From Streptomyces sp. NBC_00820 (GTDB lineage Bacteria; Actinomycetota; Actinomycetes; Streptomycetales; Streptomycetaceae), in the NCBI RefSeq assembly GCF_036347055.1, contig NZ_CP108882.1, positions 7,614,001-7,678,000 on the forward strand: a stretch of 64,000 nt of DNA, in the 5' to 3' direction. The notes below the pieces were generated by a model that saw only the letters and a list, made by a program, of their open reading frames with translations, searched no databases and was not told the origin of the DNA. Below are positions 16,610 to 25,025 of the stretch, piece after piece; position 1 is the stretch's first letter; each line of letters begins with the position of its first letter. The position numbers were made by a program, and so were the translations under genes.

Positions 16610-17127
16610 GCGTGACCTCACTCGGTAGTCGCCGAGCGCCCCTTCTGCGGCTGTCTCTGCGCGGACTTCGCCTTCCGAACCGCGGAAGGCGCCCCCTGCG
16701 GTCGTCATTCTTAGGACGGCGTCACGGGGAGCGCAAAGGGCGCTTCGTACTACGCCGCTTCGTAGGCCGGTCGGGGTTTGCCAAGCGTGCGCCGGCGTGC
16801 AGGACCGCTACCCAGGGGCGTGTGCGGCGCCTGCCGCCTCGTCAGAAGCCCGCCGACTTTGCAAAAGCGAGCAAAAATTCGGTGCGGGTGCGAGGTCGCC
16901 GATCCGGGTGCGATCCGCTCCTGGATCATGACGGACAAATCCTTTTTGTCACCAGGTAGGCACCCATCGTGCGGCCGGCCCGGACCGAGGTCCGGGGTGA
17001 CGGATGTCACGGAGCGGGTGCCCGCGGGGACCCATGGACGCCCTTGGCCGGTGCGGGCCGTGTCATCGGCGGTGCGGGCGGGCCGGGTCCGCGGTGCAGG
17101 CCGGCCAGGTCCGCGCTGCGGCGCCGC
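16610..17127. promoter_or_regulatory. Long leader/promoter region of the CAP gene
   Basis: About 520 bp without a supported gene and with a lower-GC core (16855-16955). It contains a perfect 9-bp inverted repeat CGCCTTCCG (16669-16677) / CGGAAGGCG (16683-16691) in the probable 5' leader of the CAP gene, and a second, operator-like one GACAAA (16934-16939) / TTTGTC (16945-16950). No riboswitch consensus known to me fits. Confidence 0.45.
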
Positions 17128-17979
17128 TCAGCCGGGTACGTCCATGCGCTGGGTGCCGATGACCGACAGCAGCCGCAGCGCCTCCTCGGACGGCGAGCCG
17201 GGATCGGCGGTGTAGATCACGAGCTGCTGGTCGCGGTCGGCGATGTGGAGGGCGTCGCAGTTCACGGTGACCGGTCCCACCAGCGGATGCTGGAAGGTCT
17301 TACGCAGGGAGGACCCGGCGGACACGTCGTGCGCGGCCCACAGTCGCGTGAACTCCTCGCTTCCGTCGAGGAGTTCACGTACCAGCTCCCGTACCTCGGG
17401 GTCGCCGGGGTAGCGGGCGGCGGTGGCGCGCAGGCGCTGTGCCGAGTGGCGGGCGAAGGCGTCCGCGTCCGACACCCCGTACAGCAGCCGGCCCCCGGGA
17501 CCAGGTCCGAGGAAGACCTTCCGTATCAGGTTGCGGTCGCGCCGCGGTACCGCGGAGAAGTCCTCCATGAGGGCGGCGGCGAGATCGTTCCAGGCGAGCA
17601 CCTCGAACGTCGCGGAGGTCACCGTCGCGGCGGCCTGCGGAAGCCGCCGCAGCAGTTCGAGGATGCTCGGGCGCACCTCGCGCGAGGGTCCGGGCGGTGG
17701 GCCCGGCGGCACGCCGGCGAGGTGATGCAGATGGTCGCGCTCGGCGTCCGACAGCCGCAGGGCCCGGGCCAGCCCGGCCAGCACCTCCCGTGAAGGATGC
17801 GGCCCGCGGGCCTGCTCCAGCCGCGTGTAGTACTCCGTGGAGATGAACGCCAGCTGGGCCACCTCCTCGCGGCGCAGCCCCGGGGTCCGGCGGCGCGGCC
17901 CGGCCGGCAGCCCCACGTCGGCGGGGGTGATCCGTTCGCGCCTGCCGCGCAGGAAGTCCGCCAGCTGTCGTCTGTCCAC
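17128..17979 (-). CDS. HTH regulator with MmyB-like ligand-binding domain
   Basis: 283 residues. The N-terminal HTH_31/XRE-type domain (LADFLRGRRERITP, RRTPGLRREEVAQLA, YYTRLEQARG) is followed by the MmyB/MltR ligand-binding domain with its usual end (IYTADPGSPSEEALRLL). In this family the regulator is typically divergent from a short-chain dehydrogenase that it controls, exactly the arrangement here. The GTG at 17979 follows GAAGGA. The intergenic region contains a 13-bp palindrome, the probable operator for both genes. The ligand is unknown; fatty-acid-like molecules were found in a structural homologue. Confidence 0.9.
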   Translation of the reverse strand: MDRRQLADFLRGRRERITPADVGLPAGPRRRTPGLRREEVAQLAFISTEYYTRLEQARGPHPSREVLAGLARALRLSDAERDHLHHLAGVPPGPPPGPSREVRPSILELLRRLPQAAATVTSATFEVLAWNDLAAALMEDFSAVPRRDRNLIRKVFLGPGPGGRLLYGVSDADAFARHSAQRLRATAARYPGDPEVRELVRELLDGSEEFTRLWAAHDVSAGSSLRKTFQHPLVGPVTVNCDALHIADRDQQLVIYTADPGSPSEEALRLLSVIGTQRMDVPG

Positions 17980-18004
17980 TCCTTCAGTCTGCGCGGAACG
18001 CCCC

Positions 18005-18041
18005 GCGCCGATCCAGGTATCGCCGGTGCCTGGATCGGCGC
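18005..18041. promoter_or_regulatory. Palindromic operator between regulator and SDR
   Basis: GCGCCGATCCAGG (18005-18017) is repeated in perfect inversion at 18029-18041 with an 11-base spacer, and flanking C4/G4 runs extend the symmetry with one gap. It covers much of the 87-bp divergent promoter region, so binding would control both genes. Confidence 0.7.
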
Positions 18042-18066
18042 CGGGGACAGGCGCAGCCTCGGTGCC

Positions 18067-18864
18067 ATGAACGACACACCCACCTCTCCTACGACCTCGA
18101 TGGTCCCCGGCCTGCTGCAGGGCAAGGTCGCCTTCGTCACCGGTGCCGGACGAGGCATCGGTGCCGCGGCGGCGCGGCTGTTCGCCCGCGAGGGTGCCCG
18201 CGTGCTCCTCGCCGCGCGGACCGAGGCACAGCTGAAGACCGTGACCGAGCAGATCCGGGCGGCCGGCGGCACCGCGGACCACGTGGTGTGCGACCTGGCC
18301 GACGCGGCCGCGGTGCGCGCCGCCGTGGACCGTACCGTCACCCTGTACGGCCGCCTCGACATCGCCTTCAACAACGGCGCGACCATCCAGCGCCCCGGCC
18401 CCCTCGACTGGATTCCCGAGGCCGAGTTCGACCACGTCTACACCGTGAACCTCAAGGGACAGTGGCTGGCCATGGCCGCCGAGGTCGCCGCCATCCGGGC
18501 CACCGCCGGCACCGGGGCCATCGTCAACAACTCGTCCATCGGCAGCCTGCGGGGCAACCCCGAACTACCGGTCTACGGCGCGATGAAGCGGGCGCTCAAC
18601 AGCCTCACCGAGTCGGCCGCCGTCACCTACGGCCCGGAGGGCATCCGCGTGAACGCGATCGCGCCCGGCCACACACGGACCGAGATGATCCGCGAGTGGG
18701 AGGCGGAGTCGCCCGGCCTCACCGAACGGCTCAAGGCCCGCACCCCACTGCGCCGCGCCGCCGACCCCGAGGAGATCGCCCAGGCCGCCGCCTGGCTCCT
18801 GAGCGACCGCGCCTCCTTCGTGACCGGCACGATCCTCCGGGTCGACGGCGGCGCCCGGGCCTGA
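18067..18864 (+). CDS. Short-chain dehydrogenase/reductase
   Basis: A 265-residue classical SDR oxidoreductase. Cofactor motif TGAGRGIG (about residues 24-31) and catalytic NNG, Ser in NNSSIGS, and YGAMK (Tyr-x3-Lys). The end DRASFVTGTILRVDGG is typical of FabG-like members. Residues after the second strand (AARTEAQ) suggest NADP preference. It is divergent from, and presumably repressed by, the MmyB-like regulator. The substrate is unknown. The ATG at 18067 has only a weak ribosome site and is the first start after the operator. Confidence 0.88.
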   Translation: MNDTPTSPTTSMVPGLLQGKVAFVTGAGRGIGAAAARLFAREGARVLLAARTEAQLKTVTEQIRAAGGTADHVVCDLADAAAVRAAVDRTVTLYGRLDIAFNNGATIQRPGPLDWIPEAEFDHVYTVNLKGQWLAMAAEVAAIRATAGTGAIVNNSSIGSLRGNPELPVYGAMKRALNSLTESAAVTYGPEGIRVNAIAPGHTRTEMIREWEAESPGLTERLKARTPLRRAADPEEIAQAAAWLLSDRASFVTGTILRVDGGARA

Positions 18865-18918
18865 GCGCCGAACCGGCTCAGCCCCGCCCGGGTCCCGACG
18901 GCCCCGTGCGCCCGGGGG

Positions 18919-19000
18919 CCGTGCGCCAGCGGCTCCGCGTGCCGACGGGCCCGTGCGTCAGCGGCTCCGTGCACCGACGGCCCCGTGCGCCAGCGGCCCC
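18919..19000. repeat. 32-bp imperfect tandem repeat
   Basis: Copies begin at 18919, 18951 and 18983 with CCGTGCGYCAGCGGCYCCG; the third is partial. The array lies between the SDR stop codon and the next MFS gene. Confidence 0.75.
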
Positions 19001-19045
19001 GCTCCGAGCCCGCGTGTCCGTGACCCTGTGTGCTTATGGTGAAGT

Positions 19046-20251
19046 GTGATCAACAGCGACGTCGAGCCTCCCCGGCCCCGCCGCCGGCCGGGATACGCGG
19101 CCGCGGCGGGTGTCTTCGCCGTGGGGATGATGGGCACCACCCTGCCGACGCCGCTGTACGGGCTGTACCGGGAACGCATCGGGTTCTCCGAGCTGATCGT
19201 GACGGTGGTCTTCGCCGTCTACGCGGTGGGTGTCATCGTCGCGCTGCTGATCGCCGGCGGCGCGTCCGACGTACTGGGGCGGCGCCCGGTGCTGCTGTGC
19301 GCGCTGGCACTGGCCGCGCTCAGCGCGGTGTGCTTCCTGGGCGAAGGCGGACTGCCGCTGCTGTACGCGGGCCGGGTGCTGTCCGGATTCTCGGCGGGGC
19401 TGCTGAGCGGCACGGGCACCGCGGCCGTCCTCGACCTGGCGCCGCCCGGGGGACGGGGCCGGGCCGCCCTCGCGGCCACCGCGGCCAACATGGGCGGCCT
19501 GGGCCTCGGCCCCTTGCTCTCGGGCATCCTCGCCGAGTACGCCCCCTGGCCGCTGACGCTTCCCTTCCTGGTCCATCTGGCCCTGCTGGCCGTCGCCGGG
19601 CTCGTCACCATCCTCCTGCCCGAGACCGTGCACCACCCCGGACGACGGCCCCCGCTGCGCCCGCAGGGCATGACCGTCCCGCCGGAGGTGCGCGGAGTGT
19701 TCGCGCCCTGCGCCCTGGCCGCCTTCGCGGGCTTCTCCCTGCTCGGCCTCTTCACGGCGGTGGCCCCGGCCTTCCTCACCGAGACACTGGGGGAGCGCAA
19801 TCTGGCGGTCACCGGTGCCGTCGTCTTCTGCGTCTTCTGCGCCTCGACCGGCGGCCAGCTGCTCATGGGACGCCTCGGTGCGGACAGAGCCCTGCCCTGG
19901 GGCTGCGTCGTGCTCGTCGCCGGCCTGCTCCTCGTAGGAGCCTCGTTGCTGACGGAGTCCTTCCCGGTGCTGCTCGCCGGGGCGGTCACCGGCGGCGCCG
20001 GGCAGGGCATGGCCTTCCGCGCCGGTCTGACCGCGGTGAGTTCCGCGGCGCCCCCGGAGCACCGGGGTGCCACCATCTCGGCCTTCTTCGTCATCGCCTA
20101 CCTGGGCATCTCCCTGCCCGTCGTCGGCGTGGGCGCCCTCACGGTGGCGCTGGGCGTGCGCGACGCCGGCATGGTCTTCACGCTCTGCGCGGTCCTGCTC
20201 GTCACGGCCGTGGGCATCCGCGTCCGGCTGCGGCCGCCCCGCACGGCGTAA
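19046..20251 (+). CDS. MFS transporter
   Basis: A 401-residue transporter with 12 hydrophobic segments and the MFS loop GGASDVLGRRPVLL after segment 2. The first half carries LSGFSAGLLSGTGTA, a drug-antiporter-like stretch. GTG start at 19046. A TATGGT -10 box ends only five bases before it (19035-19040) and no good ribosome site is seen, so expression may be leaderless. It follows a 32-bp repeat array and precedes a DUF1905 gene in the opposite direction. The substrate is unknown; efflux of a small molecule is likely. Confidence 0.8.
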   Translation: MINSDVEPPRPRRRPGYAAAAGVFAVGMMGTTLPTPLYGLYRERIGFSELIVTVVFAVYAVGVIVALLIAGGASDVLGRRPVLLCALALAALSAVCFLGEGGLPLLYAGRVLSGFSAGLLSGTGTAAVLDLAPPGGRGRAALAATAANMGGLGLGPLLSGILAEYAPWPLTLPFLVHLALLAVAGLVTILLPETVHHPGRRPPLRPQGMTVPPEVRGVFAPCALAAFAGFSLLGLFTAVAPAFLTETLGERNLAVTGAVVFCVFCASTGGQLLMGRLGADRALPWGCVVLVAGLLLVGASLLTESFPVLLAGAVTGGAGQGMAFRAGLTAVSSAAPPEHRGATISAFFVIAYLGISLPVVGVGALTVALGVRDAGMVFTLCAVLLVTAVGIRVRLRPPRTA

Positions 20252-20343
20252 GGGGCCGGCCCGGAGGCGGACGGGACCCGCGCCGAGCCGCAGGCGGAGG
20301 GGACCCGGGGCGTGGCGGAAAGCGGGCGCTACTCGGAGGCGTG

Positions 20344-20634
20344 TCAGAGGCGGACGGTCAGCCGTACGGCCACCTCGTCGCCGGGCGTCAGACTCTGCGG
20401 CACGCGCACCGCGCTCTTCAGCGGCACCAGATACGCCCCCTCCCTGGGGAAGAGTGAGGTGGTGAAGGCGGCTTCGCCGATCCGCGCCTCGACGGGGATC
20501 ACCCCCCACCCGTACGTGGCCATCGAAGCCACCTCGCGGATGTCCGCCGACTCCTGCGCGGGTACGGGGACGAAGTAGTACGGCGCCGGGCCGCGCCACT
20601 CGATCACCTGGCCGACGAAGGCGAGCTCCACCAT
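20344..20634 (-). CDS. DUF1905 family protein
   Basis: A 96-residue protein of the DUF1905 beta-barrel type, recognisable by FVGQVIEWRGPAPYYFVPVP at the start, GWGVIPVEARIG in the middle, FPREGAYLVPLK and the end GDEVAVRLTVRL. No function is established; some homologues are fused to YdeI-like domains. No signal peptide. ATG with GGGGGACGG ahead. It lies 70 bp downstream of the DUF1398 gene on the same strand and may be cotranscribed with it. Confidence 0.75.
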   Translation of the reverse strand: MVELAFVGQVIEWRGPAPYYFVPVPAQESADIREVASMATYGWGVIPVEARIGEAAFTTSLFPREGAYLVPLKSAVRVPQSLTPGDEVAVRLTVRL

Positions 20635-20703
20635 GTCAGTTCCGTCCCCCGCGTCACTCGAGTCCGTACGGCGTGCGTGGCGCGTGCCCGCGGCGCACGC
20701 CGG

Positions 20704-21153
20704 TCAGGATAGGGCCCGCGCGTGCGCCGCCGCGATCCCTCGGATCTCGACTCCGGGGTAGCTCTCGGTGTAGTGGTCGCCGTCGGCGCCGTAGTAGGTA
20801 CAGGTGCGCGCGGTCAGATCGACGTCGTACCGGACCACACCGGCCCGCCAGCATCCCCGTACGAACTCGGGGAAGGCCGTCTCGCCCGCCTGGTCGGCGC
20901 GCAGCGCGGCGACGAGTGCCTCGCGGTCGAACGGCATCACCTCGGTCATGCCGCTGATCAGCGGCTCTCCCTGTACGGCGACCGGACCGGCGTCCGTGAG
21001 ATAGAGCATCGCGTTCGACGGCACGGCCATCCCGCAGTGGCGGACCCCCGCCTGGCGGAGCGCTTCGGCGAGGTAGGGGAATCCACCGACCTGCGGACGG
21101 ACGGCGGCGGCCCGCGCCAGGGCGGCCTGGAGATTCGAGAGGGCGGTGGTCAT
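20704..21153 (-). CDS. DUF1398 family protein
   Basis: A 149-residue cytoplasmic protein of the DUF1398 type, seen from FPYLAEALRQAGVRHC, FVRGCWRAGVVRYDVDL and TCTYYGADGDHYTE. The function is unknown. The ATG at 21153 is preferred over one at 21165 because GGAGAAG stands just before it. It is divergent from the MarR-type regulator at 21354 across 200 bp that contain several CAAC/GTTG palindromes, so it is probably the main target of that regulator. Confidence 0.75.
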   Translation of the reverse strand: MTTALSNLQAALARAAAVRPQVGGFPYLAEALRQAGVRHCGMAVPSNAMLYLTDAGPVAVQGEPLISGMTEVMPFDREALVAALRADQAGETAFPEFVRGCWRAGVVRYDVDLTARTCTYYGADGDHYTESYPGVEIRGIAAAHARALS

Positions 21154-21226
21154 GGGCTTCTCCATGGAAGTGGGAGGGGCGGGGGGAAGGGGCGGGACAG
21201 AGTGAGGGACAGACGAAATCCCATGT

Positions 21227-21337
21227 CAACAAGTTGTCATTCAGGCAACATGTTGTCAATCTGCCGCAGCGTCGGGTCGCCTCCATGGCCCACCCGCCCG
21301 CTATGGCACCCTGTTGCCGTACTGGCAGCGTGTTGCC
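21227..21337. promoter_or_regulatory. Cluster of MarR-type operator palindromes
   Basis: CAACAAGTTG (21227-21236) and CAACATGTTG (21246-21255) have centres 19 bp apart (two helical turns), and GGCA-N6-TGCC (21324-21337) overlaps the regulator's leader. GTTGCC also occurs at 21313-21318. All lie in the divergent promoter region of the DUF1398 and MarR genes, which is notably AT-rich around 21215-21265. Confidence 0.65.
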
Positions 21338-21353
21338 AAGCGGGAGGCGTGAG

Positions 21354-21800
21354 ATGCGGGACGAGGCTGCCCTACTGGTCGCCGACGTGTTCGAGGCGGC
21401 GGGGGCGCTGCGGCGGCTGGGGGAGCGGACCGCCGGTGCGGAGGGGCTCACACAGGCCCGGTGGCAGGTGCTGAGCGTGGTGTCCGAGGACCCGCTCACC
21501 GTGCCCCAGGCGGCACGCCGGCTCGGCGTCAGCCGTCAGAACGTCCAGCGGGTCGCCAACGACCTCGTGGCGGGGGAACTCGCCGCCCTCGCACCCAACC
21601 CTGACCACCGGGGCTCGCCCCTGCTGACCCTGACCCCGCGCGGCAGGGACTCCCTCGCGCGCGTCACCGACAGGGCCGCGAAGCTGCACCGAACCCTCTT
21701 CGGGGACATCCCCGACGAGGAGATCAGCGCCACGCGGGCATCGCTGCGCCGGCTGCTGGACCAACTCGACCGCCACGAAGGGGCCGTAGGCGAGCAGTGA
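21354..21800 (+). CDS. MarR-family transcriptional regulator
   Basis: A 148-residue winged-helix regulator. The recognition region reads TVPQAARRLGVSRQNVQRVANDL, followed by the wing NPDHRGSPLLTLTPRG and a C-terminal dimerisation helix. GGGAGG before the ATG at 21354. It sits downstream of a cluster of CAAC/GTTG palindromes, which it probably binds to repress itself and the divergent DUF1398 gene. The inducer is unknown. Longer in-frame sequence upstream runs through the operators and is not likely to be translated. Confidence 0.87.
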   Translation: MRDEAALLVADVFEAAGALRRLGERTAGAEGLTQARWQVLSVVSEDPLTVPQAARRLGVSRQNVQRVANDLVAGELAALAPNPDHRGSPLLTLTPRGRDSLARVTDRAAKLHRTLFGDIPDEEISATRASLRRLLDQLDRHEGAVGEQ

Positions 21801-21847
21801 GCGGTGAGCCGTGACCGAGTCGCCGAACTGCCGCGTCGCCGCGCCGC

Positions 21848-22564
21848 TCACCCCACCGGATCCCCGGGGCGCCCCGGCGCGCCGTTCAGCCGGACCGTCG
21901 TGAAGACGCGCACGAGCGAGGGCGCGCGGGGCGTCGAGCCGAAACCGAACCGTACGGGCGGGTCGACGGGGGCGAGCGAGCCGAGGTCCCGGCCCCGGTA
22001 CACGGTCCTCGCCGTGGTGATCCGGTGCAGGTCATGAGCGCCGTACCACTCGAACCGGCCCCCGCCTGCGCTCCCGCGCGTGTGGACGCCCATCAGCAGG
22101 CGGGCGGCCGGGTCGGTGACGGCCGACCAGGCCGGCCGGGCCGCCACCGCTGCCGGTATCGCCCGCAGCAGTGTGCCCAGCGTCCCCCGCCGCCCGACGG
22201 TGAAGGAGAGGTCGAGCAGGGAGCCGGCCGCGACGGTCCAGCGGTCCCCGGCGACGCGGACCCTTACGGGTACGACCCTCACCTCCTCGAAGGTGTAGGT
22301 GCCGGCGATGAAGCCGGCGGTCCGGCGGGTCGGGGCCAGCAGCGTCCGGTGGCCGTCCGGGTCCTCGATCATCACGTCGCTGAACGGACCGAACGGCGAG
22401 TGCGCCCAGTGCCCCAGCACCACGCGCGTCCCGGACGTCGTTCCGACACCGGCGATCCGGCCGTCGAAGCGCAGGCGGGGAGCGGAGCGCGCGCTGGGGG
22501 CGGAGCCCGCGGCGGGCCCCGGCTCCCGGCTCCTGCCGGAACGGCGTGCGGACGGACCGCTCAT
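21848..22564 (-). CDS. Uncharacterised protein linked to the DUF2071 gene
   Basis: 238 residues. I do not recognise a family. The first 30 residues are Arg/Ser/Ala-rich and likely disordered; the rest is mostly beta-prone (RVVLGHWAHSPFGPFSDVMIEDPDG, AGTYTFEEVRVVPVRVRVAGD) with no membrane segments or cysteines. Its ATG overlaps the stop codon of the upstream DUF2071 gene (ATGA), so translation is coupled and the two products probably act together. AAGGACG lies about ten bases ahead of the start. Confidence 0.7.
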   Translation of the reverse strand: MSGPSARRSGRSREPGPAAGSAPSARSAPRLRFDGRIAGVGTTSGTRVVLGHWAHSPFGPFSDVMIEDPDGHRTLLAPTRRTAGFIAGTYTFEEVRVVPVRVRVAGDRWTVAAGSLLDLSFTVGRRGTLGTLLRAIPAAVAARPAWSAVTDPAARLLMGVHTRGSAGGGRFEWYGAHDLHRITTARTVYRGRDLGSLAPVDPPVRFGFGSTPRAPSLVRVFTTVRLNGAPGRPGDPVG

Positions 22565-23316
22565 GCGCAGGCGCGTCCTTTCCCGTAGCGATCCGCGCGG
22601 CCGCGGACCGGGTGCGCCGGACGCGAGCCGCCCAGCCGCACCTGTCGGATCCCGTCGCAGTAGTGCGCCAGCGGCTCGGTGCCGGGCGGCGGCAGGCCGG
22701 CCGCCCGGGTGAGCGTCTCCTCGACGGCGTCGAGGCGGGCGTGCCGCAGAGGGAAGGGCGGGTGCTCGACGGGCGTCTCCCACAGCACACCGAGCCGCTT
22801 CGTGTAGGCACGCCAGCGCGAGGTCAGCCAGACATCCCGAGGGGAGGGCGCGAGGCGTTCACCCGGGCGGACGACCAGCCGGTACGACGGCCCTGCGCGT
22901 CCACGCGAGCCGGTGTACGTCACGACACCGTCCTGCCGGTCCACGTCCAGCCGCCCCACGTGAAACGGCGCGCCCACCGCGCGGGCGGCGAGCATCGCCG
23001 GGCAGCCCACCTCCAGGGACAGGAACCACAGCCCCTCACGCCCGTCCGGGCGCCGCACATAGGTGCGCAGGTTCGTCTCGGGGAAGTCGGGCAGCCCGGG
23101 GAGGGCGGCCGGGAGCACCGGTGGGCGCAGGCCGGCCATGACGAACGCCGTGAGACTCACCCACGCGGTGTCGTCGAACGTGTCCACGACCAGGCCGTCC
23201 GGTACCAGCCGCCGCACCTGCTCCAGGGGGTAGGGCCAGTGGACGAACGTCTGGGTCAGCCAGCCGGCGCACAGCGCGGGGACGTGCACGCGCAGCTCCG
23301 GCCCGTACGAGACCAC
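22561..23316 (-). CDS. DUF2071 (YqjF-like) protein
   Basis: A 251-residue protein of the DUF2071/YqjF family, which has an acetoacetate-decarboxylase-like fold. Typical segments are TQTFVHWPYPLEQVRRLVPDGL near the start, FDDTAWVSLTAFVM, FPETNLRTYV and GLWFLSLE. Catalysis in this family is unproven. GTG start at 23316 with CGGAG; longer open sequence upstream is Arg-rich and not family-like. It is translationally coupled to the unknown gene at 21848. Confidence 0.8.
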   Translation of the reverse strand: MVSYGPELRVHVPALCAGWLTQTFVHWPYPLEQVRRLVPDGLVVDTFDDTAWVSLTAFVMAGLRPPVLPAALPGLPDFPETNLRTYVRRPDGREGLWFLSLEVGCPAMLAARAVGAPFHVGRLDVDRQDGVVTYTGSRGRAGPSYRLVVRPGERLAPSPRDVWLTSRWRAYTKRLGVLWETPVEHPPFPLRHARLDAVEETLTRAAGLPPPGTEPLAHYCDGIRQVRLGGSRPAHPVRGRADRYGKGRACA

Positions 23317-23420
23317 GCGCTCCGAATGCCCCCGTGCCCGGCGGCGAAACCCCGCGGGACGGCGACGCGGTGAACGGGCGCACCCCCTCTGCCCGTGCCC
23401 TCCGAACGGTCGGGGGCGCG

Positions 23421-25025
23421 TCAGTGGCGTACCGCCGCCGCCCGCTCCAGCGCATCCCGCGCGGCGCCGATGGCCTCGGCGCGGTCCTCGGGGACGACGC
23501 CTATGCGGGTGCGCCGGTCCAGGAGGTCGGAGGGGTCGAGGGCGCCCTCGTGCAGGGCGGCCCAGAGGAGTTCGGCGCGGGTGACGGGATGACCGGGCAG
23601 GACGGGCTCGGCCAGGGCCGGATCGCGCCGGGCGAGTTCGTGGACGGCGGGGGCCTCGGTGCCGTAGCGGCGGATCAGGCGGGCCGGGGCGGGCAGGGCG
23701 CGCAGGCGTTCGGGAGCGGTGGCGCCGACGAGGGGGAGGCCGGCGGTGGGGGAGGGGCCCGCGGGCAGCCGGTGGGCGGCGATCGCGGCGTCCACGGCGT
23801 CCTGAGCCATCCTGCGGTACGTGGTCAGCTTGCCGCCGACCACGGTGACCGCTCCCTCCGCCGAGGTGAGCACCGCGTGCCGACGCGAGATGTCGGAGGT
23901 GCGGGCCGCGGCGGCACCGGAGCCGTCCTGGCCCGAGGTGTCCAGCAGGGGGCGCAGCCCGGCGAAGGCGCCGTCGACCTCGTCCCGGTGCACCGGCGCG
24001 TCGAGCACCGAGCCGAGCACGTCGAGCAGGAAGCCGATGTCCGTCTCCGGCACCTCCGGCTCGTCCGGGATCTCGCCCTCGACCGGCTCGTCGGTGAGCC
24101 CGACGTAGGTCCGGCCGTCGCCCTGGGGCAGGACCAGGACGAAGCGGTTGGTCTCGCCGGGCACCGGGATGTGCAGGCCCGCCGGGAGCGCGCCGAGCCG
24201 CTCCGAGCGCAGGACCAGGTGAGTGCCGCGGGAGGGGCGGATGCGGATGCCGTCCACGAGACCGCCGGCCCACACCCCGGTGGCGTTGACGACCGCACGG
24301 GCCCTGATCTCGCCCTCCTCGCCGGTGAGTTCGTCGCGGACGCGGGCACCGGAGGCGGTGAGTTCCAGCACCCGGACCCGGGTGAGGACGCGGGCGCCGC
24401 GCGCGGCGGCGGACCGGGCGAGGGCGGTGACCAGCCGGGCGTCGTCGGTGACCTTGCCGTCCCAGGACAGCAGCCCGCCCCGCAGCCCGGCGGCGCGCAC
24501 CGAGGGCGCGAGGTGCCGGGCCTCGGTGGCCGACAGCCGGCGCGGCGCGGGCAGCACCTGCCGCGGGGTCCGGGCGGCCAGCCGGAGCATGTCACCGGCC
24601 CGGAACCCGGCCCAGGCCAGGGAGGCCTGCGCCCGGGACACGAGCGGGGTCAGCGGCAGGACGAAGGGCTGGGCGGCCACCAGGTGCGGAGCCGTACGGG
24701 TCATCAGCACCCCCCGTTCGACCGCGCTCTCGTGCGCCACGTCGAACTGGGCGGAGGCGAGGTAGCGCAGCCCGCCGTGGATGAGCTTGGAGCTCCAGCG
24801 GGAGGTGCCGAAGGCCAGGTCGTGGGCGTCGACCGCGACGACGTCGAGACCGCGGGCGGCCGCGTCCAGGGCAGCGCCCGCCCCGGTCGCGCCGAGCCCG
24901 ACGACCAGGACGTCGGCCGCCGGCCCGTCGACCGCCGAGGCCAGTTCGCGCGTGCGCCGGCCGGCGCTGAGGGACGATCCGGGTGCCGCCCCGGAGCGGT
25001 CGGCGCGTTGGCTGGTGGGGCTCAT
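23421..25025 (-). CDS. glpD: Aerobic glycerol-3-phosphate dehydrogenase
   Basis: A 534-residue FAD enzyme that oxidises glycerol-3-phosphate to dihydroxyacetone phosphate at the membrane and passes electrons to quinone. FAD-binding VVGLGATGAGAALDAA starts at about residue 40, followed by SSKLIHGGLRYL, VNATGVWA and the late TVVGGKLTTYRRMA. Its ATG overlaps the stop of the upstream TetR gene by four bases, so the two are cotranscribed and coupled. No glpF or glpK is directly adjacent; a GylR/GlpK pair lies 5 kb away. Streptomyces commonly keep more than one GlpD, and this copy is tied to a TetR regulator rather than to GylR. Confidence 0.9.
   Translation of the reverse strand: MSPTSQRADRSGAAPGSSLSAGRRTRELASAVDGPAADVLVVGLGATGAGAALDAAARGLDVVAVDAHDLAFGTSRWSSKLIHGGLRYLASAQFDVAHESAVERGVLMTRTAPHLVAAQPFVLPLTPLVSRAQASLAWAGFRAGDMLRLAARTPRQVLPAPRRLSATEARHLAPSVRAAGLRGGLLSWDGKVTDDARLVTALARSAAARGARVLTRVRVLELTASGARVRDELTGEEGEIRARAVVNATGVWAGGLVDGIRIRPSRGTHLVLRSERLGALPAGLHIPVPGETNRFVLVLPQGDGRTYVGLTDEPVEGEIPDEPEVPETDIGFLLDVLGSVLDAPVHRDEVDGAFAGLRPLLDTSGQDGSGAAAARTSDISRRHAVLTSAEGAVTVVGGKLTTYRRMAQDAVDAAIAAHRLPAGPSPTAGLPLVGATAPERLRALPAPARLIRRYGTEAPAVHELARRDPALAEPVLPGHPVTRAELLWAALHEGALDPSDLLDRRTRIGVVPEDRAEAIGAARDALERAAAVRH

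Noticed and set aside
16610..17127. A ydaO-type (c-di-AMP) riboswitch before the CAP gene
   Set aside because: The long GC-poor leader of a wall-related gene invited the idea, but the conserved ydaO blocks were not found on the minus strand.
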